Shown: positions 35,026 through 44,600, counted from the first letter of the stretch. The stretch: 64,000 nucleotides of DNA from JANMZO01 sp963763135 (GCA_963763135.1 CAVXNJ010000010.1:372001-436000); one strand, 5' to 3'. Program-made: numbers and translations. The notes: generated by a model from the letters alone, not told the origin.

Positions 35026-38000
35026 ATGAACGCGCACCGCCGAGTCTTGATCGCCAACCGTGGCGAAATCGCAATACGCATTGCGAGAGCCGCCGATGCA
35101 CTTGGGATGGAGTCGGTCGCTGTCTATCCACCGGCGGATGCACTCGTGCTCCACCTCCATTACGCGACCGTGGCTCACCAGCTCAAGGGATCAGACGATC
35201 CGGTCGCCGCGTATCTGAACGCCGAGATGTTGGTGGCCGCGGCGCTCGAACACGGCTGCGACTGTCTCCACCCGGGCTACGGGTTCCTTTCCGAAAGCAG
35301 CGCTCTGGCCGAGCAGTGCGCGGCCGCAGGAATCACGTTTATCGGCCCGTCGCCCGAGGCGCTCGCCCTGTTCGGCGACAAGGTCCGGGCCCGTGCCCTC
35401 GCTAAGTCGTTGTCGATACCGGTGGTTCCCGGCAGCATGGAACCGCTCGAGTCGACAGCGGCGGCAAGCGCCATGGCCACAACCCTGGCTTACCCGGTGA
35501 TGATCAAGGCGTCGGCTGGCGGTGGGGGTCGAGGCATGCGAGCGGTGAACAACGCCGACGAACTTCCCGACGCGTTCGAACGCTGCCGGAGCGAGGCACA
35601 AGCGGCATTCGGAAACGGTGCACTGTTCCTTGAAAAATTGGTGGCCCGCCCTCGACACATAGAAGTGCAGGTCCTCGCCGACTCGTTTGGAAACACCGTG
35701 CATCTGCACGACCGCGATTGTTCGGTGCAGATTCGCAATCAGAAGGTCGTCGAGATTGCCCCGGCTCCAGCGCTTGATCCGGCCCTCCGTGATCGGATCC
35801 TCACCGACGCCGTGCGACTCGTGAAGGCCGCGAACTACGTCAACGCCGGCACCGTCGAGTTTCTGGTGTCCCCCGAATCCGGCGAGTACTTCTTCATCGA
35901 ATGCAACCCTCGCATTCAGGTCGAGCACACGGTCACCGAGCAGGTTACGGGAGTCGATCTCGTCGAGGCCCAGTTCCGTATTGCGGCCGGGGCGACCCTG
36001 GAGTCGCTTGAACTCGGTGACCAACGAGCCGTCGGGGAGCCGCGTGGGTTCGCGGTGCAGGCACGGGTCGTCGCTCAAGGCATGGGAACCATCACGGCCT
36101 ACAAAGAACCCTCCGGACCGGGGCTTCGCGTCGACGCCTGCGGGTATGTCGGATACGCGCCGCCGCCCCAATTCGATCCGCTGTTCGCCAAGGTGATCGG
36201 GTCATCGAACTCTTCGTTGTCTTTAGCCTCGGCCCTCGATCGGACAAGCCGAGCGCTGCAGCATTTCCACATAGAAGGGATCGCCACCAACATCGAGGCG
36301 TTGTGCGCCATCCTCGCCAACCCCGAAGTGCGCGCCGGCAACGCTCGGACAACGCTTCTCGCTGAACAGCCAGAGCTTCTCGTGCCCGGCGGAGGCGGCG
36401 TTTCCACTTCCGTCGCGGCGGCCGCGACAGGCAACTCACTCAACTTCCTTGCTGCGCAAGCGGCCGGCGTACGAGGCGACACGACAGGTGCCAACGGGCT
36501 GAGGGGTGCAGCAGCGCAACCCTCGACACCGGCGCTGGTCGTTGGCGAGGGGCAACGGGCACTGATCAGCCCGCTGCAAAGCACGGTTCTCGAATGCCGA
36601 TGTGTGGTGGGTGACCACGTCACCGAGGGTCAGGCGCTGTTCGTCCTCAGCGCGATGAAGATGGAGACCGTCCTTACTGCACCGTGCTCAGGGGTTGTCG
36701 CCGCCGTGGCCGGTTTGCAGCCGGGCGACGTCGTTCAAACCGACACAGTTCTCGTCGTGGTCACCGAAGGCGCCGGAAGTTCCGACAGCACTGCACCGTC
36801 GACGGCGAACGCCACCCCGGCGGCGGAGTCGTGGGCCGGGTTACTCGACGACGTTCATTCGCTTCGTGATCTCGCTGCCGCCCGACTCGCTCCGGGTTCG
36901 ACCGATCCCGGAGTGGTTCGACAGCGGAACCGCAACAAGCTCACGTGTCGCGAACGAATCGCTCTGATCCTCGATGCCGGTTCGTTTCGCGAAGTCGGCA
37001 GCCTCGCCGGCTTCGTGTCGTACAACGAAGACGGATCGATCGATGCGTTCACGCCAGCGAACCACGTGGGGGGTTCGGGCACGATCGAGCAGCGGCCGGC
37101 GATCGTATGCGCCGACGACTTCACGTCCCGAGGCGGTCACTCCGACGGTGCGATCGGTGCCAAGAGTCTGTATCTCGACCGACTCTCCGTTGAGCTTCGG
37201 GTTCCGTCGGTCCGCATGCTCGATGGTTCATCGGGTGGAGGCAGTGTTGCTTCGATGGTGCCGCAGCAAAAGGCCGAAGGGCAGAGCAACGCCAAAGAAA
37301 GCTCCGGCGCGATCACGGCAGGTCGACCGCGGGTCAGTGGAGGAGGCGGCTCGTTTCTTCCGGGCCACCTCGGCAGCAGCGACTACACCGAACAGCTGTA
37401 CACGGTCCCCGTGGTCAACATGCTTCTCGGCAGCGTCGTCGGGCTCGGTGCGGCCAAGGCTGTCCTCGGGCACTTCTCGGTGATGCTTCGCGACACTGCT
37501 CAGCTGTTCGTCGCCGGGCCCCCGGTGGTCGCGCACGCGATGGGCTATGAGATCACGAAGGAGGATCTCGGTGGTTGGCACATCCATTGCAAGAATGGGT
37601 CGGTCGACAATCTGGCCAACACCGAAGAGGAGGCCGCCGACATGGCGCGACGCTTCCTCTCCTACCTCCCGTCGAGCGTCTACGAGGCGCCGCCCGTCCT
37701 GCTTCCGAGGGAGGATGATCCCGCCGATCGACGCGACGACGCACTACTGGATTTCATCCCGCGCAAACGCACCACCACGTTCGACATTCGCCAGCTGATT
37801 CGACTCATGGCCGATAAGGATTCGTTCTTCGAGATCGGTTCGTTGTGGGGCACCGATCAGGTCGTCGGCTTCGTTCGGTTGAACGGCTACCCCGTCGGGG
37901 TGCTTGCGTCCGACAGTCGCCACCTGAACGGCGGGGCGCTTACGGCAGACGGCTGCGACAAGCTGAAGCGTCACCTCGATCTTTGCGATCTGTTCCACAT

Positions 38001-38490
38001 CCCGATTCTCAACCTGGTTGATAATCCGGGTTTCGCGGTCGGGCTCGAGCATGAGATCGCCAGCACGATCCGCAAAGGCGGAGAGTGGATGGTGGCGTTC
38101 GCACAGGTACAGGTTCCGATCTTCACCGTCGTGATCCGGCGAAGCTTCGGCGTGGCGGGCAACAACTTCGCAACGCCTCGAGCGCGAGCCTCGACGCGCG
38201 TCGTGTGGCCCGCGGCTGACGTGGGTGGCATTCCGCCGGAAGGAGGGATCGAAGCGGCGTACAAACGACAGCTGGCCGAAGCCGCCGATCCGGCTGCCCT
38301 GCGGGCGGAATTAAATGCGCGCATAGAAAGTGCGCGCGGTCCGATCGGACCACTGAACCGGTTCCAGATCGAAGAGATGATCGACCCTCGCGACACGCGC
38401 CGCCTGATATGCGAGTGGCTTCCCACCGCCTACCGGGTCGCGTCGCATCCCGACAAACTCTCGCCCCGCGCTCTGCAATTCCGGCCTTAG
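35026..38490 (+). CDS. Fused acyl-CoA carboxylase: biotin carboxylase, biotin carrier and carboxyltransferase in one chain
   Basis: This 1154-residue protein holds the complete reaction cycle. Residues 1-450 are biotin carboxylase (RRVLIANRGEIAIRIARAA, the ATP-grasp Gly-rich loop KASAGGGGRGMRA, ECNPRIQVEHTVTEQ). A biotin carrier domain sits at about 510-585 with the attachment motif AMKM (biotinyl Lys about 544). The carboxyltransferase beta and alpha halves fill about 640-1150 (NAKESSGAITAGR; DNPGFAVG). Most actinobacteria encode these on two subunits. Likely substrates are acetyl-, propionyl- or longer acyl-CoAs; the sequence does not decide. ATG 35026 was chosen over 34936 because the family starts at this Met and AGGAG lies 13 bases upstream. 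Confidence 0.94.
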   Translation: MNAHRRVLIANRGEIAIRIARAADALGMESVAVYPPADALVLHLHYATVAHQLKGSDDPVAAYLNAEMLVAAALEHGCDCLHPGYGFLSESSALAEQCAAAGITFIGPSPEALALFGDKVRARALAKSLSIPVVPGSMEPLESTAAASAMATTLAYPVMIKASAGGGGRGMRAVNNADELPDAFERCRSEAQAAFGNGALFLEKLVARPRHIEVQVLADSFGNTVHLHDRDCSVQIRNQKVVEIAPAPALDPALRDRILTDAVRLVKAANYVNAGTVEFLVSPESGEYFFIECNPRIQVEHTVTEQVTGVDLVEAQFRIAAGATLESLELGDQRAVGEPRGFAVQARVVAQGMGTITAYKEPSGPGLRVDACGYVGYAPPPQFDPLFAKVIGSSNSSLSLASALDRTSRALQHFHIEGIATNIEALCAILANPEVRAGNARTTLLAEQPELLVPGGGGVSTSVAAAATGNSLNFLAAQAAGVRGDTTGANGLRGAAAQPSTPALVVGEGQRALISPLQSTVLECRCVVGDHVTEGQALFVLSAMKMETVLTAPCSGVVAAVAGLQPGDVVQTDTVLVVVTEGAGSSDSTAPSTANATPAAESWAGLLDDVHSLRDLAAARLAPGSTDPGVVRQRNRNKLTCRERIALILDAGSFREVGSLAGFVSYNEDGSIDAFTPANHVGGSGTIEQRPAIVCADDFTSRGGHSDGAIGAKSLYLDRLSVELRVPSVRMLDGSSGGGSVASMVPQQKAEGQSNAKESSGAITAGRPRVSGGGGSFLPGHLGSSDYTEQLYTVPVVNMLLGSVVGLGAAKAVLGHFSVMLRDTAQLFVAGPPVVAHAMGYEITKEDLGGWHIHCKNGSVDNLANTEEEAADMARRFLSYLPSSVYEAPPVLLPREDDPADRRDDALLDFIPRKRTTTFDIRQLIRLMADKDSFFEIGSLWGTDQVVGFVRLNGYPVGVLASDSRHLNGGALTADGCDKLKRHLDLCDLFHIPILNLVDNPGFAVGLEHEIASTIRKGGEWMVAFAQVQVPIFTVVIRRSFGVAGNNFATPRARASTRVVWPAADVGGIPPEGGIEAAYKRQLAEAADPAALRAELNARIESARGPIGPLNRFQIEEMIDPRDTRRLICEWLPTAYRVASHPDKLSPRALQFRP

Positions 38491-38513
38491 GTGAGTTCGA
38501 GCTCCGAGGGCGG

Positions 38514-39719
38514 TCAGCGAACCGGAACAACTCGGGAAATACTGCCTGCGTCGTAGTCGACGACGAGGAGTTCACCCTTCGCGTCATGCCCGAACGCCGA
38601 CACCATGTCGGCGGGAAGCTGCTTGCTCCAGTCCTTGCGATCGACGGCAGTCGTGCCGTCGTAGCGGAAACTCTTGATCCATCCCAAACACCAGTCGGCA
38701 TAGAAGTAGTGGCCGTCGAGTTCAGGTATTGCTGCGCCGCGATACACCTCGCCGCCGACGATCGAGCAGCCGTCATCGTCGTGTCGCACTTCAAGAATCG
38801 GAGCGACGAGCGGTGTCGTTGCGGTGCCTTTGAGGTAGGGCTTCGAACCCTGCATGATCGGCCATCCGAAGTTCAACCCCGGAGCATCGAGTTTCGCCAC
38901 GTCGATCTCCTCGATCGTCTCCTGCCCGACATCGCCGATGTAGGCCGTACCCGACTTGGCGTCGATGCTGAAGCGCCACGGGTTCCGAAACCCGTACCAA
39001 TACACTTCGGGTCGCCCGTTCTTCCCGTCGGCAAAGGGGTTTCCGTTGGGGATCGCGTACGGTGCTGTGTTGATGTCGATCCGGAGAATGGATGCGAGCA
39101 GCGTTTTCGGATTCTGCCCGTTGTCTTGGGCCCGGGCTCCGTCGCCGACGGAAATGTAGAGAAACCCATCAGGCCCGAAACGCAGCGCCCCAGCGTTGTG
39201 TCGAATGGCGTCGGGCGCCTTGTCGATGCGGAGCAGTTCGGTTCGGCTGCTCGGGTCAACGCGTCGACCGTCGGGGGCGACGGTGTAGGACACCAGGAGG
39301 TTGTCGTTGTCCTTGCGAGTGTGAAAGACGAACACGCGCCGATCAACCGGATACTTCGGATGAAACGCGATTCCGAGCAAGCCCTGTTCGATGCTGTTCG
39401 ATTTCACGAACCCTTTGAGGTTGAGAAACGGCTCCTTCACCAGCTTTCCGTTCTCGGCCACGCGCGCTTGTCCGGATCGCTGCAGGATGTACATCAGTCC
39501 ATCGTCGAGTGGTGCAGCTACGTCGACCGGTTCCACGAGTCCCGTGACCAGCTTCTGAAATGCGAGCCGCTTCAGGGGCGCAGCCGCGGACGTGGTGGAA
39601 GGGGTGGTCTGCGCAAACGAACTATGTGTACCTAGTATCGGTGGCGCAAGGAGAACCGTGAGGACGGAGACCACCAGGCACCGCCGGAGTCGGCGTGGGA
39701 TGTGAAGAGTCGGCTTCAT
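38514..39719 (-). CDS. Secreted PQQ-dependent sugar dehydrogenase-like protein (GSDH family)
   Basis: A signal peptide (VSVLTVLLAPPILG) precedes a six-bladed GSDH/sorbosone dehydrogenase propeller: GLLGIAFHPKYPVDRRVFVF, RHNAGALRFGPDGFLYISVGDGA, NPWRFSIDAKSGTAYIGDVGQ and GWPIMQGSKPYLKG. These include the His and Arg-rich positions used for PQQ and calcium contact in the family (family knowledge). The enzyme would oxidise sugars outside the membrane, but relatives that are not PQQ enzymes are common. It is convergent with the carboxylase gene, only 23 bases apart. Confidence 0.9.
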   Translation of the reverse strand: MKPTLHIPRRLRRCLVVSVLTVLLAPPILGTHSSFAQTTPSTTSAAAPLKRLAFQKLVTGLVEPVDVAAPLDDGLMYILQRSGQARVAENGKLVKEPFLNLKGFVKSNSIEQGLLGIAFHPKYPVDRRVFVFHTRKDNDNLLVSYTVAPDGRRVDPSSRTELLRIDKAPDAIRHNAGALRFGPDGFLYISVGDGARAQDNGQNPKTLLASILRIDINTAPYAIPNGNPFADGKNGRPEVYWYGFRNPWRFSIDAKSGTAYIGDVGQETIEEIDVAKLDAPGLNFGWPIMQGSKPYLKGTATTPLVAPILEVRHDDDGCSIVGGEVYRGAAIPELDGHYFYADWCLGWIKSFRYDGTTAVDRKDWSKQLPADMVSAFGHDAKGELLVVDYDAGSISRVVPVR

Positions 39720-39834
39720 CAGCGATCAGCCTTTCATAATCTCCGTATCGGTACACACAGGGCACGACCGGATCGGACTGAACGTCCGGAACGCCGAATG
39801 CATGCCGGAACCAGTCGATCGGTAGCATGACCGC

Positions 39835-40803
39835 GTGAAGACCCCGTCCTTTCAAGGCAATCGTGTCGTCCAGCACACCGGTGCCCGGTACCCGATCTTT
39901 CAGGCGCCGATCGGACTGATCTCGCGTGCCCCCCTGGTCGGTGCGGTCGCCGAAGCGGGCGGAGTCGGGCTGATGGAGACAGCGTCGCTCCCGATCCCCG
40001 AATTGCAAGATGAGTTCGACCTCATACGCGCCCGAACACCTAACCCATTCGGTCTGCATCTCATGATTCCCATACTGGCGGCGCGACCCGAGACCGAGCG
40101 ACAGGTTCTTGACTGGGCACTCGACGGCAAGGTGCACTTCGTCACCACCGGTTACGGCGACCCGACGCGGTACATCAAGCGTTTGAAAGACGCCGGGGTA
40201 CTGACCTATCACGCGACCGATTCGCTCGACGAGGCACTGCGAGCGCAGGACGCCGGCGTCGATGGTGTGGTTCTCGCCGGCGCCGAGAAGGGCGGCGGAC
40301 ATCAACCCGACAGTTTCCATACCTTCGCATTGCTCCAGAAGGCGCGTCGTTGCATCGAGATTCCCATCGTCGCATCCGGTGGTATCACCGATGGTTACGG
40401 GATGGCAGGTGCGTTCGCGCTCGGCGCCGAGGGCGTCTGGATGGGCACGCGCTTCATCGCGTCACAGGAGTGCCCGTGGCACGAGAACTACAAACAGGAG
40501 ATCGTCGACGCCGAGCGCGTGATAGCCATCGACATGAACCTTCCCGTGATCCCGTCGATGCGCGCCGTGCGCAACGCGTTCGCCGAGGCGGTTTCGCGCG
40601 GTGATGCGGGGCACAAACGCAATCCCTATGCCGGATCGGCGATGAAACTCTTCTACGAGGGCAACACCGATCTGGCGTTGGTTGGCTGCGGCGAGAGCGC
40701 CGTGCTGATTGATCGCGTAATGACAGCCGGCGAAATCATCGAAGAGACGGTGCAGGAGTTCTGGGGCGAAATCGAACGACTCGCCGCGCTTCGAACATTC
40801 TGA
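39835..40803 (+). CDS. NAD(P)H-dependent flavin oxidoreductase / nitronate monooxygenase-like
   Basis: The 322-residue protein follows the NMO TIM-barrel pattern: RYPIFQAPIGLISRAPLVGAV, the AEAGGVGLMETAS motif, DGVVLAGAEKGGG (FMN-phosphate loop region), IVASGGITDGYGMAGAFALGAEGVWMGTRF. This fits the class of enoyl-reductase-like FMN enzymes (FabK/NMO). Typical substrates are nitronates or 2-enoyl groups, undecided here. GTG 39835 is the start; a three-codon frame ATG ACC GCG TGA overlaps it. It is divergent from the GSDH gene with a 115-base intergenic region. Confidence 0.9.
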   Translation: MKTPSFQGNRVVQHTGARYPIFQAPIGLISRAPLVGAVAEAGGVGLMETASLPIPELQDEFDLIRARTPNPFGLHLMIPILAARPETERQVLDWALDGKVHFVTTGYGDPTRYIKRLKDAGVLTYHATDSLDEALRAQDAGVDGVVLAGAEKGGGHQPDSFHTFALLQKARRCIEIPIVASGGITDGYGMAGAFALGAEGVWMGTRFIASQECPWHENYKQEIVDAERVIAIDMNLPVIPSMRAVRNAFAEAVSRGDAGHKRNPYAGSAMKLFYEGNTDLALVGCGESAVLIDRVMTAGEIIEETVQEFWGEIERLAALRTF

Positions 40804-40838
40804 TCTGGGACACCGAACACTCTCGCTACGACCTCGGC

Positions 40839-40863
40839 CTCCGCTGAAGGCGCTTCAGCGGAG
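40839..40863. terminator. Perfect 10-bp hairpin between convergent genes
   Basis: CTCCGCTGAA and TTCAGCGGAG are exact complements with a 5-base loop, 36 bases after the stop of the oxidoreductase gene. A short CTTTGTT follows on the + strand. It can serve both convergent transcripts. Confidence 0.7.
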
Positions 40864-40913
40864 CTCGGTGGGCCTTTGTTGACCAGGTCAAACGAAACCG
40901 GCCGTGTCAGCTG

Positions 40914-41717
40914 TTAAATCTCGGACTCGTCATAGTCGTAGAAGGTCTTTTGGTTGATCGGCGCGAGCCGTGCTCCTTCGATCGGTGAGAACGTCATCGT
41001 CGCCAGCAACCGGGTCGTGGATCCTTCGACGGCTGTGACGCGGTGAACCGTTCTCGAACCCTTGAACAGAACCAGAGTCCCGTCGGTTTGGCGTAGTTCC
41101 TTCACACCCGTTCGTTCACCCGATCGCAACGCAGCGATCGCGTCGAAGGCGCGATCGGTGTCCGTCCGAAGAAACGGGACGAACTCGAACGCTGCGCCGG
41201 AAGCGGCTTCACGGATCATCAGTGTCGTGGTGAACGCAGCATTATCAAAGTGCCAGCCGAGCGTTGTGCCGGGCGGATAGAAAAGCACGTTCACCCCCGA
41301 CACCGCATCCTGGTACGGGAACAGGTGCTCGTAGCCGAGTGCCTCAGCTACGAATGCCTTGAAAGCATCGGAGGCGTAGAGGGCCTGAAGATCCGCACAT
41401 CGCTGGAGGTGGTGATTCCCGAGCGTGGCCGACGTAGTGGTCTCCTTTGCATTCCGCGGATGATCATCGGGGTAATCCGGATCGTCGGCGTCCAGATACA
41501 CGTTGTGACGCTTGACCTTATGGAATGCGAGTGGGGCAAGCGGATCGACATGGCCGACGATCCGGGCCAGTGCCTTAGGAAGCACGAAGCCTTCCAGCAC
41601 CGCCGCTCCGACTGCGGTGAGCTGCTCGCGGCACGTCGCAATCAGTGCGGTGCGCGTGTCAGGATTCGAACCGTCAATCGGGTAGCGATCAAGGTCAACG
41701 ATTTCACTTAGGCTCAC
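40914..41717 (-). CDS. 2-oxoglutarate-Fe(II) oxygenase-like protein
   Basis: The double-stranded beta-helix metal triad is visible: His and Asp in GWHFDNAAF, the distal His in SRTVHRV, and the 2OG-binding Arg in TTRLLATMTF, with the strand SGAAFEFVPFLR between. The N-terminal half (LAPLAFHKVKRHNVYL, GYEHLFPYQDA) resembles ArpA/HalD-type and other small-molecule hydroxylases. The product is about 267 residues from GTG 41717, preceded by GAGGGG close to the start. Substrate unknown. It follows the terminator hairpin and stands alone on the minus strand, divergent from the PGPGW gene. Confidence 0.8.
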   Translation of the reverse strand: MSLSEIVDLDRYPIDGSNPDTRTALIATCREQLTAVGAAVLEGFVLPKALARIVGHVDPLAPLAFHKVKRHNVYLDADDPDYPDDHPRNAKETTTSATLGNHHLQRCADLQALYASDAFKAFVAEALGYEHLFPYQDAVSGVNVLFYPPGTTLGWHFDNAAFTTTLMIREAASGAAFEFVPFLRTDTDRAFDAIAALRSGERTGVKELRQTDGTLVLFKGSRTVHRVTAVEGSTTRLLATMTFSPIEGARLAPINQKTFYDYDESEI

Positions 41718-41769
41718 CCCCTCAATAGTACGGGCGACCCTCGCCGCGATGGAACTCGCGTGTTAGCCT

Positions 41770-42393
41770 GTGCAGTACAGAAGGGGAGTATCCCGATACG
41801 ACGTTGCCGTCAACACGGATCACGAACGTGATCTCGGCAACCCGGCTTTCGAGTGGGAGAGACCTTCGATCAGACACACGTCTATCGAAAGGGTCACATT
41901 GAACCGTCTGCATTCCCCCGTCCTGCTGTTGCGCTGGATCGCATCGAACACCAAACGACTTTTGGTCCTCGTCGTGGGCATGACACTGGTGGGTGCCGGT
42001 CTGGCCATGCTCGTTCTTCCCGGACCGGGCATCATCGTTTCCATTGCCGGGCTTGTGGTGCTCTCAACAGAATTCGTGTGGGCCGAACGAGTCCTCGATC
42101 GCTCGAAAGCCAAGGCCATCGACGCCACAAACAAGATGGCGGCAAGCAGAGCAAGTCGGATAGCTCTCGGTGCTTCGGCGATCGGATTGATCACCGGCGG
42201 CGCCGCAGCGGCCTCGCTGTCGGAGGACTATCGGGCCCTTGGCGTTGGCATTACGGTCTCCGGAATCGCCACGCTCTCGTTGCTTCTCCCGAAGACCCGC
42301 TACTGGCTCACCGATCGCGTCGGGCCGGGCCCAACGACGTCGTTAACCCTCGACCCAACGACGTCGGCACCGCCGACTTCAGATCGACCATGA
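41770..42393 (+). CDS. PGPGW-type transmembrane protein
   Basis: The membrane core (about residues 60-105) reads TKRLLVLVVGMTLVGAGLAM, LVLPGPGIIVSIAGLVVLST and EFVWAERVLDRSKAKA, the hallmark of the PGPGW family (PF09656, TIGR02611). Two more hydrophobic helices follow (IALGASAIGLITGGAAAASL and VGITVSGIATLSLLLP). No role is established. The N-terminal 45 residues are not family-like; the start may be internal, for example the TTG at 41899, preceded by GAAAGGG. The GTG at 41770 is the 5'-most possibility. Confidence 0.78.
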   Translation: MQYRRGVSRYDVAVNTDHERDLGNPAFEWERPSIRHTSIERVTLNRLHSPVLLLRWIASNTKRLLVLVVGMTLVGAGLAMLVLPGPGIIVSIAGLVVLSTEFVWAERVLDRSKAKAIDATNKMAASRASRIALGASAIGLITGGAAAASLSEDYRALGVGITVSGIATLSLLLPKTRYWLTDRVGPGPTTSLTLDPTTSAPPTSDRP

Positions 42394-42470
42394 TCCGCTG
42401 ATAGCCGCTCGTCACGAGATCGACCGCTGCCCACAGGGGGCCAGAACTCGGACACCGGGCTCGGAGCGAA

Positions 42471-43481
42471 TCAGCGGAGGACGGCATGCCAGTGCTCGGA
42501 GATCCCGAAGCCCACGCGGCCCTCGGTCTCAAACCGGGCGAGTCCTTCGTTCACGAACGTGACACCGTCGCGCCGTGGGATCTTCGTCGGGCAGATGCTG
42601 AGCACGGTGCCGTCGACCACGATGTCCTGACCGTTGCCGTCAGTGGCTCGCAGCTGGACGGTCTCGTGGAGGAGCGGGTTGGTCGGATCGAAGACCGTGG
42701 TCATCGTGACGTCGGTCAGGTCGAGGGTCACTCCGTCGCGTTGGATCCAGCCCTTTCCCCGAAACGTGCCGTCGGCGGCGCGGCCACACGCGCCGCCGAG
42801 TGCCAGATCGGCCCCGAAGTTCATCGAGAACCAGTTCAGGAAGCAGCCTTCTTCTACGGCCGCCGGGCCGCCTTCCTTCGCTGCGGTTCCGCTGGGCGCC
42901 TGCCAGGTCCGCGGGCCCCACGACTTGTCGCGCACACCGAACGCGTTGACATCCCACTGCTCATCGCCCAGCCGGATCGTGCCGGTGACCCGACCGGTCT
43001 GTTCGAAGTGACCCTGTGCTCCACCCACTGCGTAGTGCGGGCCGGCGATGGCGTCGAACGTGACGTCCATATCGAGATGCGCCGCCCGGTTCCAACCCTC
43101 AGGACGGTCCTTCGTCGCGGCGAGCATGACCGACGGATCGTCCATGTCCTGGGCATCACCGGTGTAGGCGATCCCCCACTTCTCGAAGGGTTCCCCGCGG
43201 CGAAGCGTGAGGTTCCCTACTGTCGGATCGCTCGTCCCGAACGCATCGACGACGGACGGGCTGAGGTCGGTGCGACGACCGTAGGTGAATGCCACCCGTC
43301 CGCCGGGGAGGTAGACCGCATGCAACGCATCAGCCCAGCCGTCGTTCGGCCGAAACCCCATGCGGGTAAATGCTCCCACGCCGGTGTCGGGATCGATGAA
43401 GTTGAAGTAGTAGCTCTCGCTCCACGACGCGTGATCGCCGACCGGATGGAACAGTTCGTCAGCAGGATTGGGGGGAGTCAT
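42471..43481 (-). CDS. Lipocalin-like AttH/CrtC-fold protein (DUF7064-like)
   Basis: The 336-residue protein consists of repeating beta strands with conserved WSESYYFNFIDP, GFRPNDGW, FGVRDKSWGPRTW and LNWFSMNFGADLALGGA, as in the AttH/hydroxyneurosporene synthase-like group of actinobacteria. RDxSWGPR is the diagnostic motif. These proteins are often near lipid or steroid degradation genes, but no reaction is agreed. ATG 43481 was chosen (DMTPPNPADELFHPVG); 33 more in-frame codons lie upstream (to 43580) but look non-coding. Confidence 0.75.
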   Translation of the reverse strand: MTPPNPADELFHPVGDHASWSESYYFNFIDPDTGVGAFTRMGFRPNDGWADALHAVYLPGGRVAFTYGRRTDLSPSVVDAFGTSDPTVGNLTLRRGEPFEKWGIAYTGDAQDMDDPSVMLAATKDRPEGWNRAAHLDMDVTFDAIAGPHYAVGGAQGHFEQTGRVTGTIRLGDEQWDVNAFGVRDKSWGPRTWQAPSGTAAKEGGPAAVEEGCFLNWFSMNFGADLALGGACGRAADGTFRGKGWIQRDGVTLDLTDVTMTTVFDPTNPLLHETVQLRATDGNGQDIVVDGTVLSICPTKIPRRDGVTFVNEGLARFETEGRVGFGISEHWHAVLR

Positions 43482-43599
43482 GTCCGAAGGTGTAGCCGTT
43501 AGCGTCGGTAGCCGCAAACTTGCATCGTTCTTGTTCACCGTGTCGCTCCACGAGCGACTGAACGAACGAGAACGATGCACGTTCGGCGGGCCGAGGAAG

Positions 43600-44346
43600 C
43601 TAGATCACCAGGAGAACAAGTTTGGCTATTTTGACGGCTCGGTTGACCTGTGCCGGGTCGAGTTCGCTGGCGTGGGTGTACTCGGTCCCGTTGTTCACCG
43701 AAGTGTCAGCCGGGGCAATCGCGACGTAGACGCGAGTGCTGCCCTGAAGCACGTGAAGGTGGGCCCACGCCCCAGCGGTGAAACCTCCTCCGTCACCGAA
43801 CCGCGGAGACACCACCGCACTGTCACCAAGGCCTTCAATTTTGAAGCACTCGGCGGGGCAAGGGCTCGAGTACAAGCCACTCAACAGTTCCTCGTGGATC
43901 TGTCGACCGTTACGCTTGACATGCAGGACAATCTGCACACGGCTGCGGTTGTCCATCGGCTCCTGAAGGTTGAAGACACACTGCTCAAACGTGTCATTCA
44001 CGATGTGGGTGTTCGATCCGGCGTCACCGGTCGACGTGTCGAGCACGAGGGGTGAATCAACGATCGCAGCCAGTTCGGCTGTGCTGGCATAGCTGCAGCG
44101 GCTGAGATCGATTGCAGAGTTCGTAGTTACCTTCTTTGAAACTGCGGGCGGTGTTGTCGTTGCGGTCCTCTTGGGAATTGCCGTTGTTGCTGTGACCGAT
44201 GAGGTCTTTCTGGCGGCTTTGGTCTTGGCTGGACGCTTTGCGGTGGCCGTGTTGCCAGGTGGTGAACCGACGACACAAACCGCTGCGATGCTCGACGCAA
44301 TGATCAGCGCACTTATGGATGGCCGAGGACGCTTCTTCATTTTCAT
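43600..44346 (-). CDS. Secreted or membrane-anchored hypothetical protein
   Basis: A basic start and hydrophobic stretch (SALIIASSIAAVCVVG) form a signal sequence; a Cys in it could be a lipidation site, but the lipobox fit is poor. A Lys/Thr-rich linker (35-75) precedes a compact 170-residue domain with three Cys (DLSRCSYAS, FEQCVFNL, PCPAECFKIEG) and a predicted beta core (HLHVLQGSTRVYVAIAP) of the DUF3558/lipoprotein kind seen in actinobacteria. Similarity is by eye only. Its ATG overlaps the stop of a small upstream frame (ATGA). Confidence 0.65.
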   Translation of the reverse strand: MKMKKRPRPSISALIIASSIAAVCVVGSPPGNTATAKRPAKTKAARKTSSVTATTAIPKRTATTTPPAVSKKVTTNSAIDLSRCSYASTAELAAIVDSPLVLDTSTGDAGSNTHIVNDTFEQCVFNLQEPMDNRSRVQIVLHVKRNGRQIHEELLSGLYSSPCPAECFKIEGLGDSAVVSPRFGDGGGFTAGAWAHLHVLQGSTRVYVAIAPADTSVNNGTEYTHASELDPAQVNRAVKIAKLVLLVI

Positions 44347-44573
44347 GGGTGGTCTCGCTTGTTGGGTTTGGGGCGATGATGAATGAGGGCAAGTTGATTG
44401 GTCTGGAATTGGCCTTTGCGACCACGCTGCCAGCGAGTCGGTCGACTCGGTTCCGACGACCGACGGTGGTGGGTAGCGGCTTCGGCCGCGAGACGGTGGA
44501 GCGTGGCGGCACGGATCCGTTCCTGATGTTCGCCGTTGGCGATCATCAGGGCGGTTACGGCATCGATAAACAT
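44343..44573 (-). CDS. Small basic hypothetical protein coupled to the secreted protein
   Basis: 76 residues from ATG 44573, with GAAGGAAG 7-14 bases upstream. The N-terminal half is amphipathic (MFIDAVTALMIANGEHQERI, ATLHRLAAEAA) and the C-terminal half is very basic. Its TGA overlaps the next ATG by 4 bases, which suggests coupled translation. Short His/Arg-rich proteins of this look occur in actinobacteria, but no family is assigned. Confidence 0.45.
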   Translation of the reverse strand: MFIDAVTALMIANGEHQERIRAATLHRLAAEAATHHRRSSEPSRPTRWQRGRKGQFQTNQLALIHHRPKPNKRDHP

Positions 44574-44600
44574 GGCAGCTTCCTTCGCTACGGTTCGCTA

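Noticed and set aside
35191..36171. Long minus-strand reading frame inside the carboxylase gene
   Set aside because: Arg/Gly-rich shadow of a clear biotin carboxylase; long antisense frames are normal in GC-rich DNA.
39827..39838. ATG ACC GCG TGA mini-frame before the oxidoreductase gene
   Set aside because: Three codons overlapping the GTG start; may be chance, with no evidence of use as a leader.
42486..43502. Long plus-strand frame opposite the AttH-like gene
   Set aside because: The minus strand has clear family motifs (DKSWGPR); the plus frame has none.
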